From contig NZ_CP045702.1 of the NCBI RefSeq assembly GCF_014216315.1, forward strand, positions 1,116,001 through 1,180,000: a DNA stretch of 64,000 bases. Direction: 5' to 3'. Made by a program: the position numbers and the translations under genes. Under the pieces are notes generated by a model. The model was not told the DNA's origin, made no database searches, and saw only the letters and a list, made by a program, of their open reading frames with translations. The first letter of the stretch is position 1; each line of letters starts with the position of its first letter. The stretch comes from Streptomyces finlayi. Its GTDB lineage: Bacteria > Actinomycetota > Actinomycetes > Streptomycetales > Streptomycetaceae. Below are positions 9,601 through 17,233 of this stretch, in pieces.

Positions 9601-10464
9601 GGGGGCGGGCTCGCCGTCCTCGACCGCCCGGTCGTCCTCGGTGATCCACTCGCGCAGCAGGGCCACCAGTTCGCCCGGGGACGGCGGGGCGGACTGCTGG
9701 AGCGCGATCCCCGTCACGTCGTCCTCGCGGTCGACGCGGAGCCGGGCCACGGTACGGAGCAGTCGTTGCCCCTGCCCGCCGTCCTGCCCGCCGTCCTGCC
9801 AGCCCTTGAAGACGAACAGCAGCCGGTCCCCGGTCCCCAGACCGGTCGTGGTGCCCGCCACCTGGATCTCGGAACGCCGGGTCAGGTCCTCCTCGGTCAG
9901 CAGCGTGGGCCTGCGCCGGCGCACCGCGAGTTCGTTCCAGGACGCGCGGGCCGCGAGATCGGCATCGGTCTCGAAGACCTGGGAATCCTCCTGGGAGGTG
10001 AGCGGCACACTGTTGCTGCGCGCCCCGCGCGGGATGACCACCTCCACGTCCGCACCCCGCGGATCCTGGTCCAGGGTGTACGCGAGATGGGTGTCGGCGG
10101 CGATGCCCGGCCGCGGCCGGTGTCCCACCAGGCGCCCGAGCAGCGCCAGTGAGCGGTGTTCGTTCGCGGTGCGCAGATACGCCTCGTCCAATATCCGCTC
10201 GGAGTGGAACGTCAGCAGGTCGCCCACGACGGCCCACGCGTCGAGGAGACCGATCGCCGGATCGTCCGGGGTGCGGACCGTGAGCCCCCGCAGCGCCGGA
10301 TAGGCGGGCGAGGCGAGCCGGTCCACCATGGCCGCCAGGAACGAGCCGTAGTCCCCGACCCGGTAGTCGAGTGCGGTACGCCCCGGCGGGTTGTACAGGG
10401 CCTCGGGAGCCCGGTGTTCGTCGTGTCCGCCACAGCCGCAGCCGCAGCCGCCCGTGCCGCTCAT
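6685..10464 (-). CDS. Large baseplate assembly protein (second baseplate-J-like protein) with C-terminal LysM-like module
   Basis: 1259 residues. The N-terminal region (YRVGDYGSFLAAMVDRL, DAWAVVGDLLTFHSERI, LRTANEHRSLALLGRLVGHR) matches the 'putative baseplate assembly protein' family paired with gpJ-like proteins in eCIS loci. The middle region contains the J-type module (VYVSGVAGGRTTVTFGDGVHGARLP, RYRFGTGRAANV). Near the C-terminus GETLTGVAARYGIALTELLRLN followed by GRAVFVF is LysM-like. The very N-terminus is Cys/Gly-rich (GGCGCGCGGH). It should form the outer wedge of the baseplate around the spike. Its start overlaps the previous gene's stop as ATGA (10461-10464), indicating translational coupling. 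Confidence 0.8.
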   Translation of the reverse strand: MSGTGGCGCGCGGHDEHRAPEALYNPPGRTALDYRVGDYGSFLAAMVDRLASPAYPALRGLTVRTPDDPAIGLLDAWAVVGDLLTFHSERILDEAYLRTANEHRSLALLGRLVGHRPRPGIAADTHLAYTLDQDPRGADVEVVIPRGARSNSVPLTSQEDSQVFETDADLAARASWNELAVRRRRPTLLTEEDLTRRSEIQVAGTTTGLGTGDRLLFVFKGWQDGGQDGGQGQRLLRTVARLRVDREDDVTGIALQQSAPPSPGELVALLREWITEDDRAVEDGEPAPDNPNPRPVSRFIQDFDTQVLAPLRDELDSLTSPARLAAALAEPHERLAEAQVVARAHEHVAAWFAQLEAVIGDIRARAAELEPVRAAPEGLRAAAPGGSAALRALGAVLPALRGEVVRAGSRAGSLPAGAGAGRLSAPGSDLGARLLAALDPRIADGMYPAWRQSAPTAPSLLHEVQAMRVTVAPFGAMAPLRPVQDARGRVIRQADWPLTGSALTTMRVVFDTAGKVPVRAEFQHTETGSSVQQSENLPSEATFDLGPGRVTVRTRAGQDHDLSWLNRRPADSQEPGVTAQLHAGLPERTLFVSRPAEDGRVQVAVHNGETRTWRLAPGDHEQVRHEGYELTVRYTVGSEPANVVIGIATVPEPADRRVIALDSVQDSVTVGSWVAIERPRKGAEGPDGIPGDERLRFVTTRVTAVRTAVYTDFGITGRGTELTLADPWLDEHDVLLSTIRDTTVHAGGQALRLADEPLGEDVHGNELELAELYDGLRPGRRLMVSGERTDVPAGRATELVTVADVEQVLDPLLPGDHVHTRLTLTTDLVHRYRRATVRVRGNVVGATHGESREEPIGSGDPDRTNQTFALWQSPLTWLPTDNALGAVPVLDVRVDGLLWHEVDSLAGRGPRDRVYVSGVAGGRTTVTFGDGVHGARLPGGHENVRARYRFGTGRAANVRADRITQAVNRPLGVTGVTNPQPATGGADADGPGATRSTVPLAVSALDRLVSVADYEDFARARGGIGRAVAREIFDGRRRMLHVTVAGVDDIPIAEDSDVLTALRSSLTRYGDPRLPVRVQVRELVLLLLAAKVKVARDHSWHVVEPRLRQALLTRFGSARRELGSPAHLSDVLATAHAVPGVDHVDVDVFGAVPATLTPDGLPGLADALARPRTTVPARLATYDEDVHRVTAPEGETLTGVAARYGIALTELLRLNPDITDTRRLAKGRAVFVFRGVRPAQLVLLSPEVPDTLTLTEVTR

Positions 10465-13400
10465 CGGCTACCTCCGGCGAGTTCGATGGTCAGCCGCCCG
10501 TTCTCGGGCCGGTCCGGGTCGTTGTCGCACCGTGCGATCTCCAGCGGGCCGAGCCGCAGCACGCCTGCCTCCAGGGCCGTGTCGTCCCCGTCGTCCCCGG
10601 CCACGTCGTCGAGGAGCCGGCGGAGCCGGGTCACCGTCACGCTCTCCACTCCTCGCACCGCGGCGGCCGCCGCCACCAGCCGGCTGAGCCGCACCGGTTC
10701 GCCGAACACCAGGGCATCGGGATGGAAGAAGCCGAGCCGCCCGTCCGGCAGCCGCCCACGGCCCATCAGCCGGTACAGCTCGGTCAGGATCCGGCCGTAC
10801 TGATGACCGGGTGCCGCACATACCGACAGGGCGATGTCCAGCGCTACGGTGCTCGCGGGGCCTACCACGAGGTCGTGTCCGATCCGCCGGTAGCTCTCCA
10901 GCGCGTACGCCACCGAGTCGAGCAGCTCGGGTGCCGGTTCCCCGGCCCCCTGCGCGTCGACGGCGACATGGGCCTCCTGCACGCTGCCCGTCCAGCGGAT
11001 GTCGGCCGCCGCCCGCTGCACCCCGGGCAGTGCGGAGGCCAGGGCGGCGTAGTCCTCGGCGGTCACCGCGCGCTGCCGGGTGCGTTTCAGGTCGAGCGGA
11101 GCCAACTGGCGTACCTGCTCGCTCGGTTCGGGCTCGGTGCCGCCCACGGCGGGCAGCGGATTGCGCACCCCGGCGACCGGCAGCGCCTCAGCCGTGTCCC
11201 CTCTTCTCTCGGGGTGCCGTGTGCTTCCTGCGCCCTCGGGGTGCCGTGTGTCCCCCGCGCCCTCGGGGTGCCGGTCACCCAGCAGCACCAGATGGTTGAC
11301 GGCCTCCGCGCCCACGTTGCCCGCCGTGCCACCACCGAGCCGGTAGTGCAGCCCGAGCCGGGCGCCGGGCCGCGGCCGGGCACCGTGCCGCCCGTCGCCG
11401 AACCGCAGGGCGATCCGACCGTCGTCCTCCAGCTCGCCGACGAGATGCCGGTCCCGGTGCCCACTGGCGAGCAGATCCCGCCGCGCGGTCCACGTCTCGT
11501 CACCGTCCACAACCGTCACCGCGGGCAGCGCGGCCCGCGGATCCTGGACCAGGGCGGCGGCCGGCCCTCGCAGCACGGGCTCGTCCGGACGCAGCCCGGT
11601 CGCGTAGCCGGGGCCCCAGCTGTGCGCGATCTCCCAGGCGATGCCCGCGTCCAGCACCGCACCCGCGCGGGCCCGGGCCGTCAGCACATGGAGCCTGCGC
11701 AGCTTCGGCGCCAGCAGCCGCTCACTGCGGTGCAGCAGCTCGCGCAGCGCACGTACCGGGTGACGGTGCAATGCCACATGCTCCAGCGTCCGTAACCCGA
11801 AGAGCACGGTCAGCTCGTCGATCTCCGCCTCGGTCAGCCCGTCGCAGTCGCGGGCGCTGCGCCACAGCTCCACCAGCCGCTCCCGCACCCGCCCCGGCAC
11901 AGCGGCCAGCCGGTCGGCCTGCCCGGCACAGACGTGCTCCGGCAGCGGGAAGGGCGCTGCCTGGACGACGGGAGAGCGCTGGAGCACCGGCCGGAACCGG
12001 GGCCGGATGCCCGGGTACACCACCTGCGCGAGCAGCGTGGCCAGTGCCTCCGCCTGCTCGTACGCGGTGCCCGGAACGACCTTCTCGCGCCGGCGCCCCG
12101 CCAGCTCCAGGCCGAGACCGGCGCGCGTCACCTGATCGTCGCCGACCTGCGTCGACAGTTCCCGTATCTGCTCGGCGGTGAGCAGCCGTCCGTGCCGGGT
12201 CTGTTCCAGACGTTCGCCCAGGAGCCGGGCCGTCGCGTTGCCCGCGTCGGAGTCCCCGCACCCGAAGCCGGACGGCTCGCAGGAACCGAGCACGGCGGGC
12301 TCCGGCGGCACGGCCACCGTCTCGGGCAGGGCCCCGCCGAACGTCAGTGACCTGCCGTGGTCGACGAGGATCACGTTGCCCCGCGCGACGCTCACGTCCG
12401 GCACGGGTTCACAGCCCGGCCCGCCGCGCGTCGACAGGCACACGGGAAACGCGAGCGCGTCCTCCCTGGCCCAGGTGATCTCAAGGACCGGCTGGTCGCA
12501 CAACGTGTCCACGCCCGGGGTGACCGAGGTCAGGCGTACGGCCTGCCGGTGCGCGGGGTCCGCGTCGCCCGGCGTACCCGAACGCGCCCCGCGTACCTCC
12601 TCGAACAGCAGCAGGTCGCCCGGCGCCAGGGCCAGCGCCCGCACGGTGCACTTCTTGTCGGTCCACTCGTCCCGCAGCGTCGCCGACACCGCGCCCTTCG
12701 GCAGGGCGCACACCTCGTCGCCCCAGGTCCACAGGCGGATGGTGTTGTGCGCGGGACGCAGTTCGGCCGGCTCGCCGGCCACCACCGGCTCGAACACCTC
12801 CACCGACCCGCGCTCGGCCAGCATCGCCAGCTCACGGTCCTCGATGACGGTGCCGATCTCGGGCCGGTCGCGCGGCCCCAGCGTACGGACGTCGACCGCG
12901 GCGAAACGGAACGTACCCGGCAGCAGCGTCAGCCGCTTCGTCACCTCGACGGTGACCAGGGCACGGGCATTGCATCCGTCGTGCATCGGATAGTCGATCA
13001 GCCGCACGTGCCGGCGCACCGACACCCGCCTGCGGGCGGTGTCCAGATACGCCTCGGTGGCCACCGCGTCCTGCTGATAGCTGATCCGGTCCGCCATGTG
13101 CGCCAGCAGCTCGACGAGGGTGACGCCGAGGTCGGCGGGGTTGCGCTCGACCCAGTCGGGTGTGGTCAGCGCGAGCCGGTCCAGGATGAGCCGTCGTACG
13201 GAGTCGTAGTCGCGCGCCGTGTAGTCGATGACGGGCGCCTCGGTCCGGGGGCCGGTGTCACGGCCCGCCGCATCGTCCGCGCAGTCGAAGGGCGTGGGGC
13301 AGTCCGGCCGGAACTCGAACTCCGCCCGGAAGTACCGCTGGTCGAACCCGGGGAACGGTTCCGTACCCGGCCGCCCGTATGGATCGGTGTCCACGACCGA

Positions 13401-13703
13401 CAGCTGGTAACGCGAAGTGTCCCCGGTGCGGTCGACCGTCACGACCAGCCGGTCGTCGAGCTCCGGGTCCTCCTCCCGCTCCACGGTCACCTCGACCGCC
13501 TCGATACCCGTGATCCGGCGGCCGCCGTCGATCCGGATGTTCTCCGGGCACAGCCCCTGCGGCGCCTTGCCGAGGAACGTCACCGTCAGCGTCAGACCGT
13601 CGTCCCCGGCCTCCACCGCGTCCACGCCGTCGAGCCGTGCCGCACGCACCATGCCTCGCCTGCCGTCCGTACGGCAGACCAAATCCCTGCTCGGGCTGCT
13701 CAT
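10461..13703 (-). CDS. Baseplate J-like protein
   Basis: 1080 residues from the ATG at 13703 (MSSPSRDLVCRTDGRRG). This start gives an ATGA overlap with the gp25 gene; the open frame extends upstream only over unrelated sequence. Typical features are DYTARDYDSVRRLILDRL...WVERNPADLGVTLVELLAHMADRISYQQDAV and, later, ALRFGDGRHGARPRPGARL and HYRLGGGTAGNVGAEAVN. These are the wedge signatures of T4 gp6/P2 gpJ/Afp11 homologues. It should form the baseplate iris that triggers sheath contraction. Between the two J motifs is a short tandem repeat (RHPEGAG units) that is unlikely to be structural core. The protein is longer than phage gpJ, as usual in eCIS. Confidence 0.85.
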   Translation of the reverse strand: MSSPSRDLVCRTDGRRGMVRAARLDGVDAVEAGDDGLTLTVTFLGKAPQGLCPENIRIDGGRRITGIEAVEVTVEREEDPELDDRLVVTVDRTGDTSRYQLSVVDTDPYGRPGTEPFPGFDQRYFRAEFEFRPDCPTPFDCADDAAGRDTGPRTEAPVIDYTARDYDSVRRLILDRLALTTPDWVERNPADLGVTLVELLAHMADRISYQQDAVATEAYLDTARRRVSVRRHVRLIDYPMHDGCNARALVTVEVTKRLTLLPGTFRFAAVDVRTLGPRDRPEIGTVIEDRELAMLAERGSVEVFEPVVAGEPAELRPAHNTIRLWTWGDEVCALPKGAVSATLRDEWTDKKCTVRALALAPGDLLLFEEVRGARSGTPGDADPAHRQAVRLTSVTPGVDTLCDQPVLEITWAREDALAFPVCLSTRGGPGCEPVPDVSVARGNVILVDHGRSLTFGGALPETVAVPPEPAVLGSCEPSGFGCGDSDAGNATARLLGERLEQTRHGRLLTAEQIRELSTQVGDDQVTRAGLGLELAGRRREKVVPGTAYEQAEALATLLAQVVYPGIRPRFRPVLQRSPVVQAAPFPLPEHVCAGQADRLAAVPGRVRERLVELWRSARDCDGLTEAEIDELTVLFGLRTLEHVALHRHPVRALRELLHRSERLLAPKLRRLHVLTARARAGAVLDAGIAWEIAHSWGPGYATGLRPDEPVLRGPAAALVQDPRAALPAVTVVDGDETWTARRDLLASGHRDRHLVGELEDDGRIALRFGDGRHGARPRPGARLGLHYRLGGGTAGNVGAEAVNHLVLLGDRHPEGAGDTRHPEGAGSTRHPERRGDTAEALPVAGVRNPLPAVGGTEPEPSEQVRQLAPLDLKRTRQRAVTAEDYAALASALPGVQRAAADIRWTGSVQEAHVAVDAQGAGEPAPELLDSVAYALESYRRIGHDLVVGPASTVALDIALSVCAAPGHQYGRILTELYRLMGRGRLPDGRLGFFHPDALVFGEPVRLSRLVAAAAAVRGVESVTVTRLRRLLDDVAGDDGDDTALEAGVLRLGPLEIARCDNDPDRPENGRLTIELAGGSR
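11206..11280. repeat. Short tandem repeat inside the baseplate J gene
   Basis: About 30-bp units sharing ctcggggtgccg occur three times. They encode RHPEGAGDT, RHPEGAGST and RHPERRGDT on the minus strand. The units insert a flexible Arg/His/Pro/Glu linker between conserved baseplate blocks. Copy number may vary between strains. Confidence 0.6.
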
Positions 13704-14077
13704 GCGGGCCCGCTCCCTTCGAAGACCTCGTCGCGCCGGTTCCCGGTGGAGCGCACCACATAGCGCAGATACACCCGGACCACGTTCTCCTCGCTCACCA
13801 CGTCCAGGGACTCCACATCGATCAGCTCGCCAAGCCAGCGCTGTAGCGCGGCCTCCACCGACAGCTCCAGGGCCGAAGCCAGCTCGGGGCTGTTCGGTGT
13901 GAACACCAGATCCAGCAGCCCGCAACCGAAGTCGGGCCGCATCACCCGCTCACCGGGGCTGGTGAACAGCAACTGCTCGACCAGATCCCGCACATGCTCG
14001 TCGTGCGCGGCGTGAGCCGTCCGCCCGCGCCGGTCGCTGCGGAACGGGAACGCGATGTCGCCGCGTACGGTCCTCAT
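13700..14077 (-). CDS. GPW/gp25-family baseplate wedge protein
   Basis: 125 residues from the ATG at 14077 (MRTVRGDIAFPFR). This start overlaps the upstream stop as ATGA; an alternative ATG two codons earlier (14083) adds Met-Pro. The sequence ...HDEHVRDLVEQLLFTSPGERVMRPDFGCGLLDLVF... is the classic T4 gp25/P2 gpW pattern, including the conserved RVMRPDFG. The protein primes sheath polymerisation and links sheath to wedge. It is followed with another ATGA overlap (13700-13703) by the J-like gene, the same order as in other eCIS loci. Confidence 0.9.
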   Translation of the reverse strand: MRTVRGDIAFPFRSDRRGRTAHAAHDEHVRDLVEQLLFTSPGERVMRPDFGCGLLDLVFTPNSPELASALELSVEAALQRWLGELIDVESLDVVSEENVVRVYLRYVVRSTGNRRDEVFEGSGPA

Positions 14078-14415
14078 CGGCATGTCGCCCCCTGCCGCGC
14101 CGCGGTCACGACCGGTGGTCCCTGCGGTACGAGCGCCGAGCTGAAGCAGTTCGCCGCACTCGTGTGCAGCAGAACGGGCGCGCCGTCGATCAGCACGCCG
14201 CCCGTCTGCGGGCTCCACCGGACAGTGGTGCACGGGTGCGGCACCCCGTCGACGGTGTGCGGGCACCCGGTCACGACGAAGGTGTCGGAGGCGGTGTGCA
14301 CGGGCAGCCCGTCCAGGCGCACGGCCGAGCGCGCCGAGGTGGCGGATGCCCGGCCGCCGTGCGGGCAGTGGAGTGTGGCGGCGGCGCTGACGATGGTCCC
14401 TGAGCTTGTGGACAA
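14074..14415 (-). CDS. PAAR-like spike-tip protein
   Basis: 113 residues starting at a TTG with a good ribosome site (GGGAGAGG, 5 nt spacing). The sequence SAAATLHCPHGG...GLPVHTASDTFVVTGCPH...PCTTVRWS...GVLIDGAPVLLHTSAANCFS shows the repeated short beta pattern and Cys/His pairs (CPHG, GCPH, C-terminal Cys) of PAAR/DUF4280-type proteins that cap the VgrG/gpV spike and bind a metal. It lies directly between the gpV spike gene and gp25, as expected for Afp10-like proteins. The exact family is inferred from pattern and position. Confidence 0.7.
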   Translation of the reverse strand: MSTSSGTIVSAAATLHCPHGGRASATSARSAVRLDGLPVHTASDTFVVTGCPHTVDGVPHPCTTVRWSPQTGGVLIDGAPVLLHTSAANCFSSALVPQGPPVVTAARQGATCR

Positions 14416-14436
14416 GAGTCCTCTCCCCGTTGTCTG

Positions 14437-14964
14437 TTACTGCTTCTTGGCCACGATCAGCCGGCCGTCGTTGATGTTGACCTCGCCGCCGTCCAGCACG
14501 ATCGAGGCGCCCTGGCCGTTGGCGATCGTCACGCCCTTCTCGTCGACCTGGATGTACGCCCCCGTCGCGGCCTGGAGACGGATGCCGTTGCCGCCGGGCA
14601 CATCGCCCAGGACGAACTTGTGCCGGTCGGAGGTCTGGATCACCACGTTCTGGTGCACCGGGCCGCCGGTGAGCGCATCGGGCGGCAGCTCGGTCCTGTC
14701 CCCGTACCAACAACCGGTCCAGATAGGAAAACTGACATCCCCCTGCTCGAACTCCACCCACACTCCCGCGCCTTCGGCCGGTACCGCGTACTGCCCCGAC
14801 TGCGGCCCCGTGAACGGCAGGCACGGCAGGGCCCAGGTGGACGTCTCGTCCCCCAGGACGTCCGGCACCTTGACCGTCACCCGCCCGATCTTCAGCGGAT
14901 CGTCATTGCTCACCACCCGCCCCCGGAACTTGCCGAGAAACCGGTTGTTGGGTCCAGCAGCCAT
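14437..14964 (-). CDS. gpV/VgrG C-terminal-like spike protein
   Basis: 175 residues. The N-terminal half is an OB-fold (FRGRVVSNDDPLKIGRVTVKVPDVL...WALPCLPF...GVWVEFEQGDVSFPIWTGCWYG), the Phage_base_V signature. The C-terminal half has periodic short strands (GNGIRLQAATGAYIQVDEKGVTIANG...ASIVLDGGEVNIND) that form the triangular beta-helix needle. The protein trimerises as the central membrane-puncturing spike. Separate gpD (hub) and gpV (spike) genes replace a fused VgrG here. Its ribosome-binding region lies in a hexanucleotide repeat (see that entry). Confidence 0.9.
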   Translation of the reverse strand: MAAGPNNRFLGKFRGRVVSNDDPLKIGRVTVKVPDVLGDETSTWALPCLPFTGPQSGQYAVPAEGAGVWVEFEQGDVSFPIWTGCWYGDRTELPPDALTGGPVHQNVVIQTSDRHKFVLGDVPGGNGIRLQAATGAYIQVDEKGVTIANGQGASIVLDGGEVNINDGRLIVAKKQ

Positions 14965-14973
14965 GCGAAGTTC

Positions 14974-15012
14974 TCCTGGTCCTGATCCTGATCCTGGTCC
15001 TGTTCCTGTTCC
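14974..15012. repeat. Hexanucleotide repeat in the leader of the spike gene
   Basis: Six and a half copies of TCCTGN (plus strand), read as repeated NCAGGA on the coding strand, fill most of the 61-nt gap between the gpD stop and the gpV ATG at 14964. The last unit merges into the AGGAG ribosome site. Each unit contains AGGA, so the tract presents a row of Shine-Dalgarno-like sites. Confidence 0.8.
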
Positions 15013-15025
15013 GCTGTCGCGGCCG

Positions 15026-16165
15026 TTACGGTCGTACGGTGCCGCTCCGGGCGATGAGGCCCTCGCGCGAGAGCGTGAAGTTCTGCTGGTAGGAGCCCGG
15101 CCTGATGGTGTGGGTGACGGACTTGACGAAGTAGTCGCCGTCGTACGTCACCCCGGCGCCACGCACCCCGACGAGCTCGCGCGGCCGCAGGATGTAGCCG
15201 TGCCGGTTCACGTCCAGGGAACCGGAGCCGGAAATGGCATCGGCCGACAGCGCGGCGCGCGCCAGCAGCTCCGCCTGGGCCTGCGCCGACTCCTTCTTGG
15301 CCGTGCCGGACAGCGTCCTGCGTTTGAGTGCGGGAGTGGCGCGGCGTCCCAGCGGCGGGCGCAGCGGCCCGATGTCTGGCTGCGGCAGGAGCCGGCTGTC
15401 GCGAGTGGCGGGGTCCTGCACGCGTGCCTGCGGCTCCTCGCGGGCGGTCCCGTCGTACGCGAAAGTCAGCTGATCCACGGTCGAGTTGACGTCCATGTTC
15501 ACGTTGAGCGCGTGCTGCCGCTGCCCGATCCGGGCCTCGGGACCCCAGACGGCAGTGGAGCGGCCGGGCCGGGGTCCGGGTTCCAGATAGAACGTGTAGC
15601 CGTTGGCGCGCGCCAGCTCGTTCACGTAACTCAGGTCGGTGCCCGACTGGTAGTCGACCCTCAGCCGCTCGCGCGGCGGCTGCTCGATCTGCTCCTGGAA
15701 GACGCGGGGCTCGATGCCGTAGTCGGCGTACTTGGCCAGGATGCGTGCGACCCGTCCGGAGGGCCTCAGATTGGGGTACCGGTCGGTGCGCTCCTCCAGA
15801 TCCATGAGGAGGGTGAGATCCTCACCGGTCACCGTGAGGGTGGAGTGCCCCGGCTGATTGCTGGCGCCGACCTCCTGCCGCACGATGAGCCCGTCGAGCA
15901 GCACCCGGGCGGTGCCCTTCACGCTGACGCTGAGAATCACCCGGGTCTTCGGATCGAAGAACCCCTCGGGTAACAGCCTCCGTGACAGCGCCCCCTGCTT
16001 GGTGAGGTCGAAAGCCATCTGGAATCCGCTGCGTTCGCCCGCGGTGGCCGTGATCTGCGCCGACAGCAGCGCCTCGGTGACCTCGGGCGGAACGGGCCGG
16101 GTCAGCCGCGACCCCGTCTGCAGGGTGATGTGGATGGGCCCGCTCCCCACGGGCTGATCAGGCAT
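15026..16165 (-). CDS. Phage late control gene D-like hub protein
   Basis: 379 residues from the ATG at 16165 (MPDQPVGSGPIHITL), which overlaps the upstream gene by 8 bp. The open frame upstream of it is only overlap with that gene. It matches the gpD/VgrG N-terminal hub family: STLTVTGEDLTLLMDLEER, DYQSGTDLSYVNELARANGYTFYLEPG, and the C-terminal GVTYDGDYFVKSVTHTIRPGSYQQNFTLSREG. The protein forms the baseplate hub that adapts the six-fold tube to the three-fold spike. It is followed by gpV after the hexamer-repeat leader. Confidence 0.9.
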   Translation of the reverse strand: MPDQPVGSGPIHITLQTGSRLTRPVPPEVTEALLSAQITATAGERSGFQMAFDLTKQGALSRRLLPEGFFDPKTRVILSVSVKGTARVLLDGLIVRQEVGASNQPGHSTLTVTGEDLTLLMDLEERTDRYPNLRPSGRVARILAKYADYGIEPRVFQEQIEQPPRERLRVDYQSGTDLSYVNELARANGYTFYLEPGPRPGRSTAVWGPEARIGQRQHALNVNMDVNSTVDQLTFAYDGTAREEPQARVQDPATRDSRLLPQPDIGPLRPPLGRRATPALKRRTLSGTAKKESAQAQAELLARAALSADAISGSGSLDVNRHGYILRPRELVGVRGAGVTYDGDYFVKSVTHTIRPGSYQQNFTLSREGLIARSGTVRP

Positions 16166-16541
16166 ACCGCGCCCCCGGCCCCGGGAAGCCCCCGGCATGC
16201 GGGATCGCGATGGTGCGGCCCGCCTCTTCGGTCAGCTCCTGCGGGTCGAGCACCGGATTGGCATCGGCGATCTGCCACCACTGCCCCGGGTCCCCGAAGT
16301 ACCGCTGAGCCAGCAGATCCGGCCGGTCCCCGCTGCTGACGGTGTGCGGCGCGCTCTCCTCGGCCGCCGTCGCCGCCTCGCTGAGCGGCGGCAGCAACCG
16401 GCGTTTGGCGTACCGCACTTCGGTCCCGTCGGCCATCCGGTGCACGCCGATCTCGGCGTCGTGGTAGCGGCTGGAGCGGGAGTAGGGGTGGGCGCCGGGT
16501 ATCGCGTCCAGCGCGTTCTCGTACGGTTCGATGTCGGCCAT
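16158..16541 (-). CDS. LysM-like tail/hub-adaptor protein
   Basis: 127 residues. The C-terminal part SAPHTVSSGDRPDLLAQRYFGDPGQWWQIADAN...AGRTIAIP has the pattern of P2 gpX/Afp7-type LysM-like tail proteins: a start Ser/Gly-Asp, a central QRYFGDP-WW and an end IAIP. These proteins sit at the tube-baseplate junction. It starts 5 nt after the CIS tube-domain gene and overlaps the gpD gene. It is short compared with fused Afp7 proteins because the tube domain is encoded by the separate upstream gene. Confidence 0.75.
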   Translation of the reverse strand: MADIEPYENALDAIPGAHPYSRSSRYHDAEIGVHRMADGTEVRYAKRRLLPPLSEAATAAEESAPHTVSSGDRPDLLAQRYFGDPGQWWQIADANPVLDPQELTEEAGRTIAIPHAGGFPGPGARYA

Positions 16542-16546
16542 GTCCT

Positions 16547-17233
16547 TCAGCTCCTCCCCGTGACGGCATTGCCGCCGGCCAGCCCCAGCGAGCCGAGCCC
16601 GCCGCTGCGCGCGGCCCTGGCGAGCCGCTCCTTCTGCGCGAGATGCGCCATGTACAGATCGGCCCCGCGGTGCCCGGCGGGCAGATCGCTGACGCTGAGC
16701 ACCTTCATGCCGATGCTCAGGCTCGCCCGGATCGGATTCAGGTTCACGTCGAACGCGGACTCGTTGATGGACAGTTCGGTGAGGCGCACGGGCATGACGC
16801 GCTTGCTGCCCCAGGTGAAGAGGGTGAGTGGCATCTCGATCGGGCTGATCTCGATGGTCCCCTTCTTGGAGAGCCGGCTCGCTTCCCGTAGCTGAGCGGT
16901 GGTCGGATGCACCAGCATTTCGAGGGTGGCCAGCTCGGGGTGGATCCCGTCGGGTGCGGCGACCTCCAACTGGTCGGTGGCATCGATCTCGGCGGTGAAC
17001 TTCCAGGTCTCCTGAGCGGGCCCCTTGAGCCGAAGAGCCTCGTTCCGGTCCCCGGACCCGCTGCCCCCTCCCCCGGAGTCACCACCGGAGCCGGCCGATT
17101 GGGGCGCGAGGCTGCGTTCCAGGGTGTCGGGGTTGAACTGGAGGACGATGATGCGCTGGGGGGTGCCGCGTTCGGGGTCGACTACGACTATGCCGGAGCG
17201 GATGGGCTTGGGTATGTCTGCGTAGCGGGTCAC
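16547..17233 (-). CDS. Contractile injection system tube-domain protein (baseplate tube)
   Basis: 228 residues. The sequence RIIVLQFNPDTLERSLAP...ETWKFTAEIDATDQLEV...HPELATLEMLVHP...FTWGSKRVMPVRLTELSINESAFDVNLNPIRASLSIGMKVLS is the CIS tube-protein N-terminal family, found in gp53/Afp7-related tube-initiator proteins. A Gly/Ser linker (GSGGDSGGGGSGSG) near residue 48 sits in a loop. The C-terminus is Gly/Ala-rich. It is separated from the other structural genes on its 5' side by the DUF4157 protein and the immunity-like gene, and overlaps the latter as ATGA (17230-17233). Confidence 0.8.
   Translation of the reverse strand: MTRYADIPKPIRSGIVVVDPERGTPQRIIVLQFNPDTLERSLAPQSAGSGGDSGGGGSGSGDRNEALRLKGPAQETWKFTAEIDATDQLEVAAPDGIHPELATLEMLVHPTTAQLREASRLSKKGTIEISPIEMPLTLFTWGSKRVMPVRLTELSINESAFDVNLNPIRASLSIGMKVLSVSDLPAGHRGADLYMAHLAQKERLARAARSGGLGSLGLAGGNAVTGRS

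Noticed and set aside
13704..13925. 74-codon N-terminal extension of the baseplate J gene
   Set aside because: It lies wholly inside the gp25 gene in another frame; the ATGA overlap at 13703 is the natural start.
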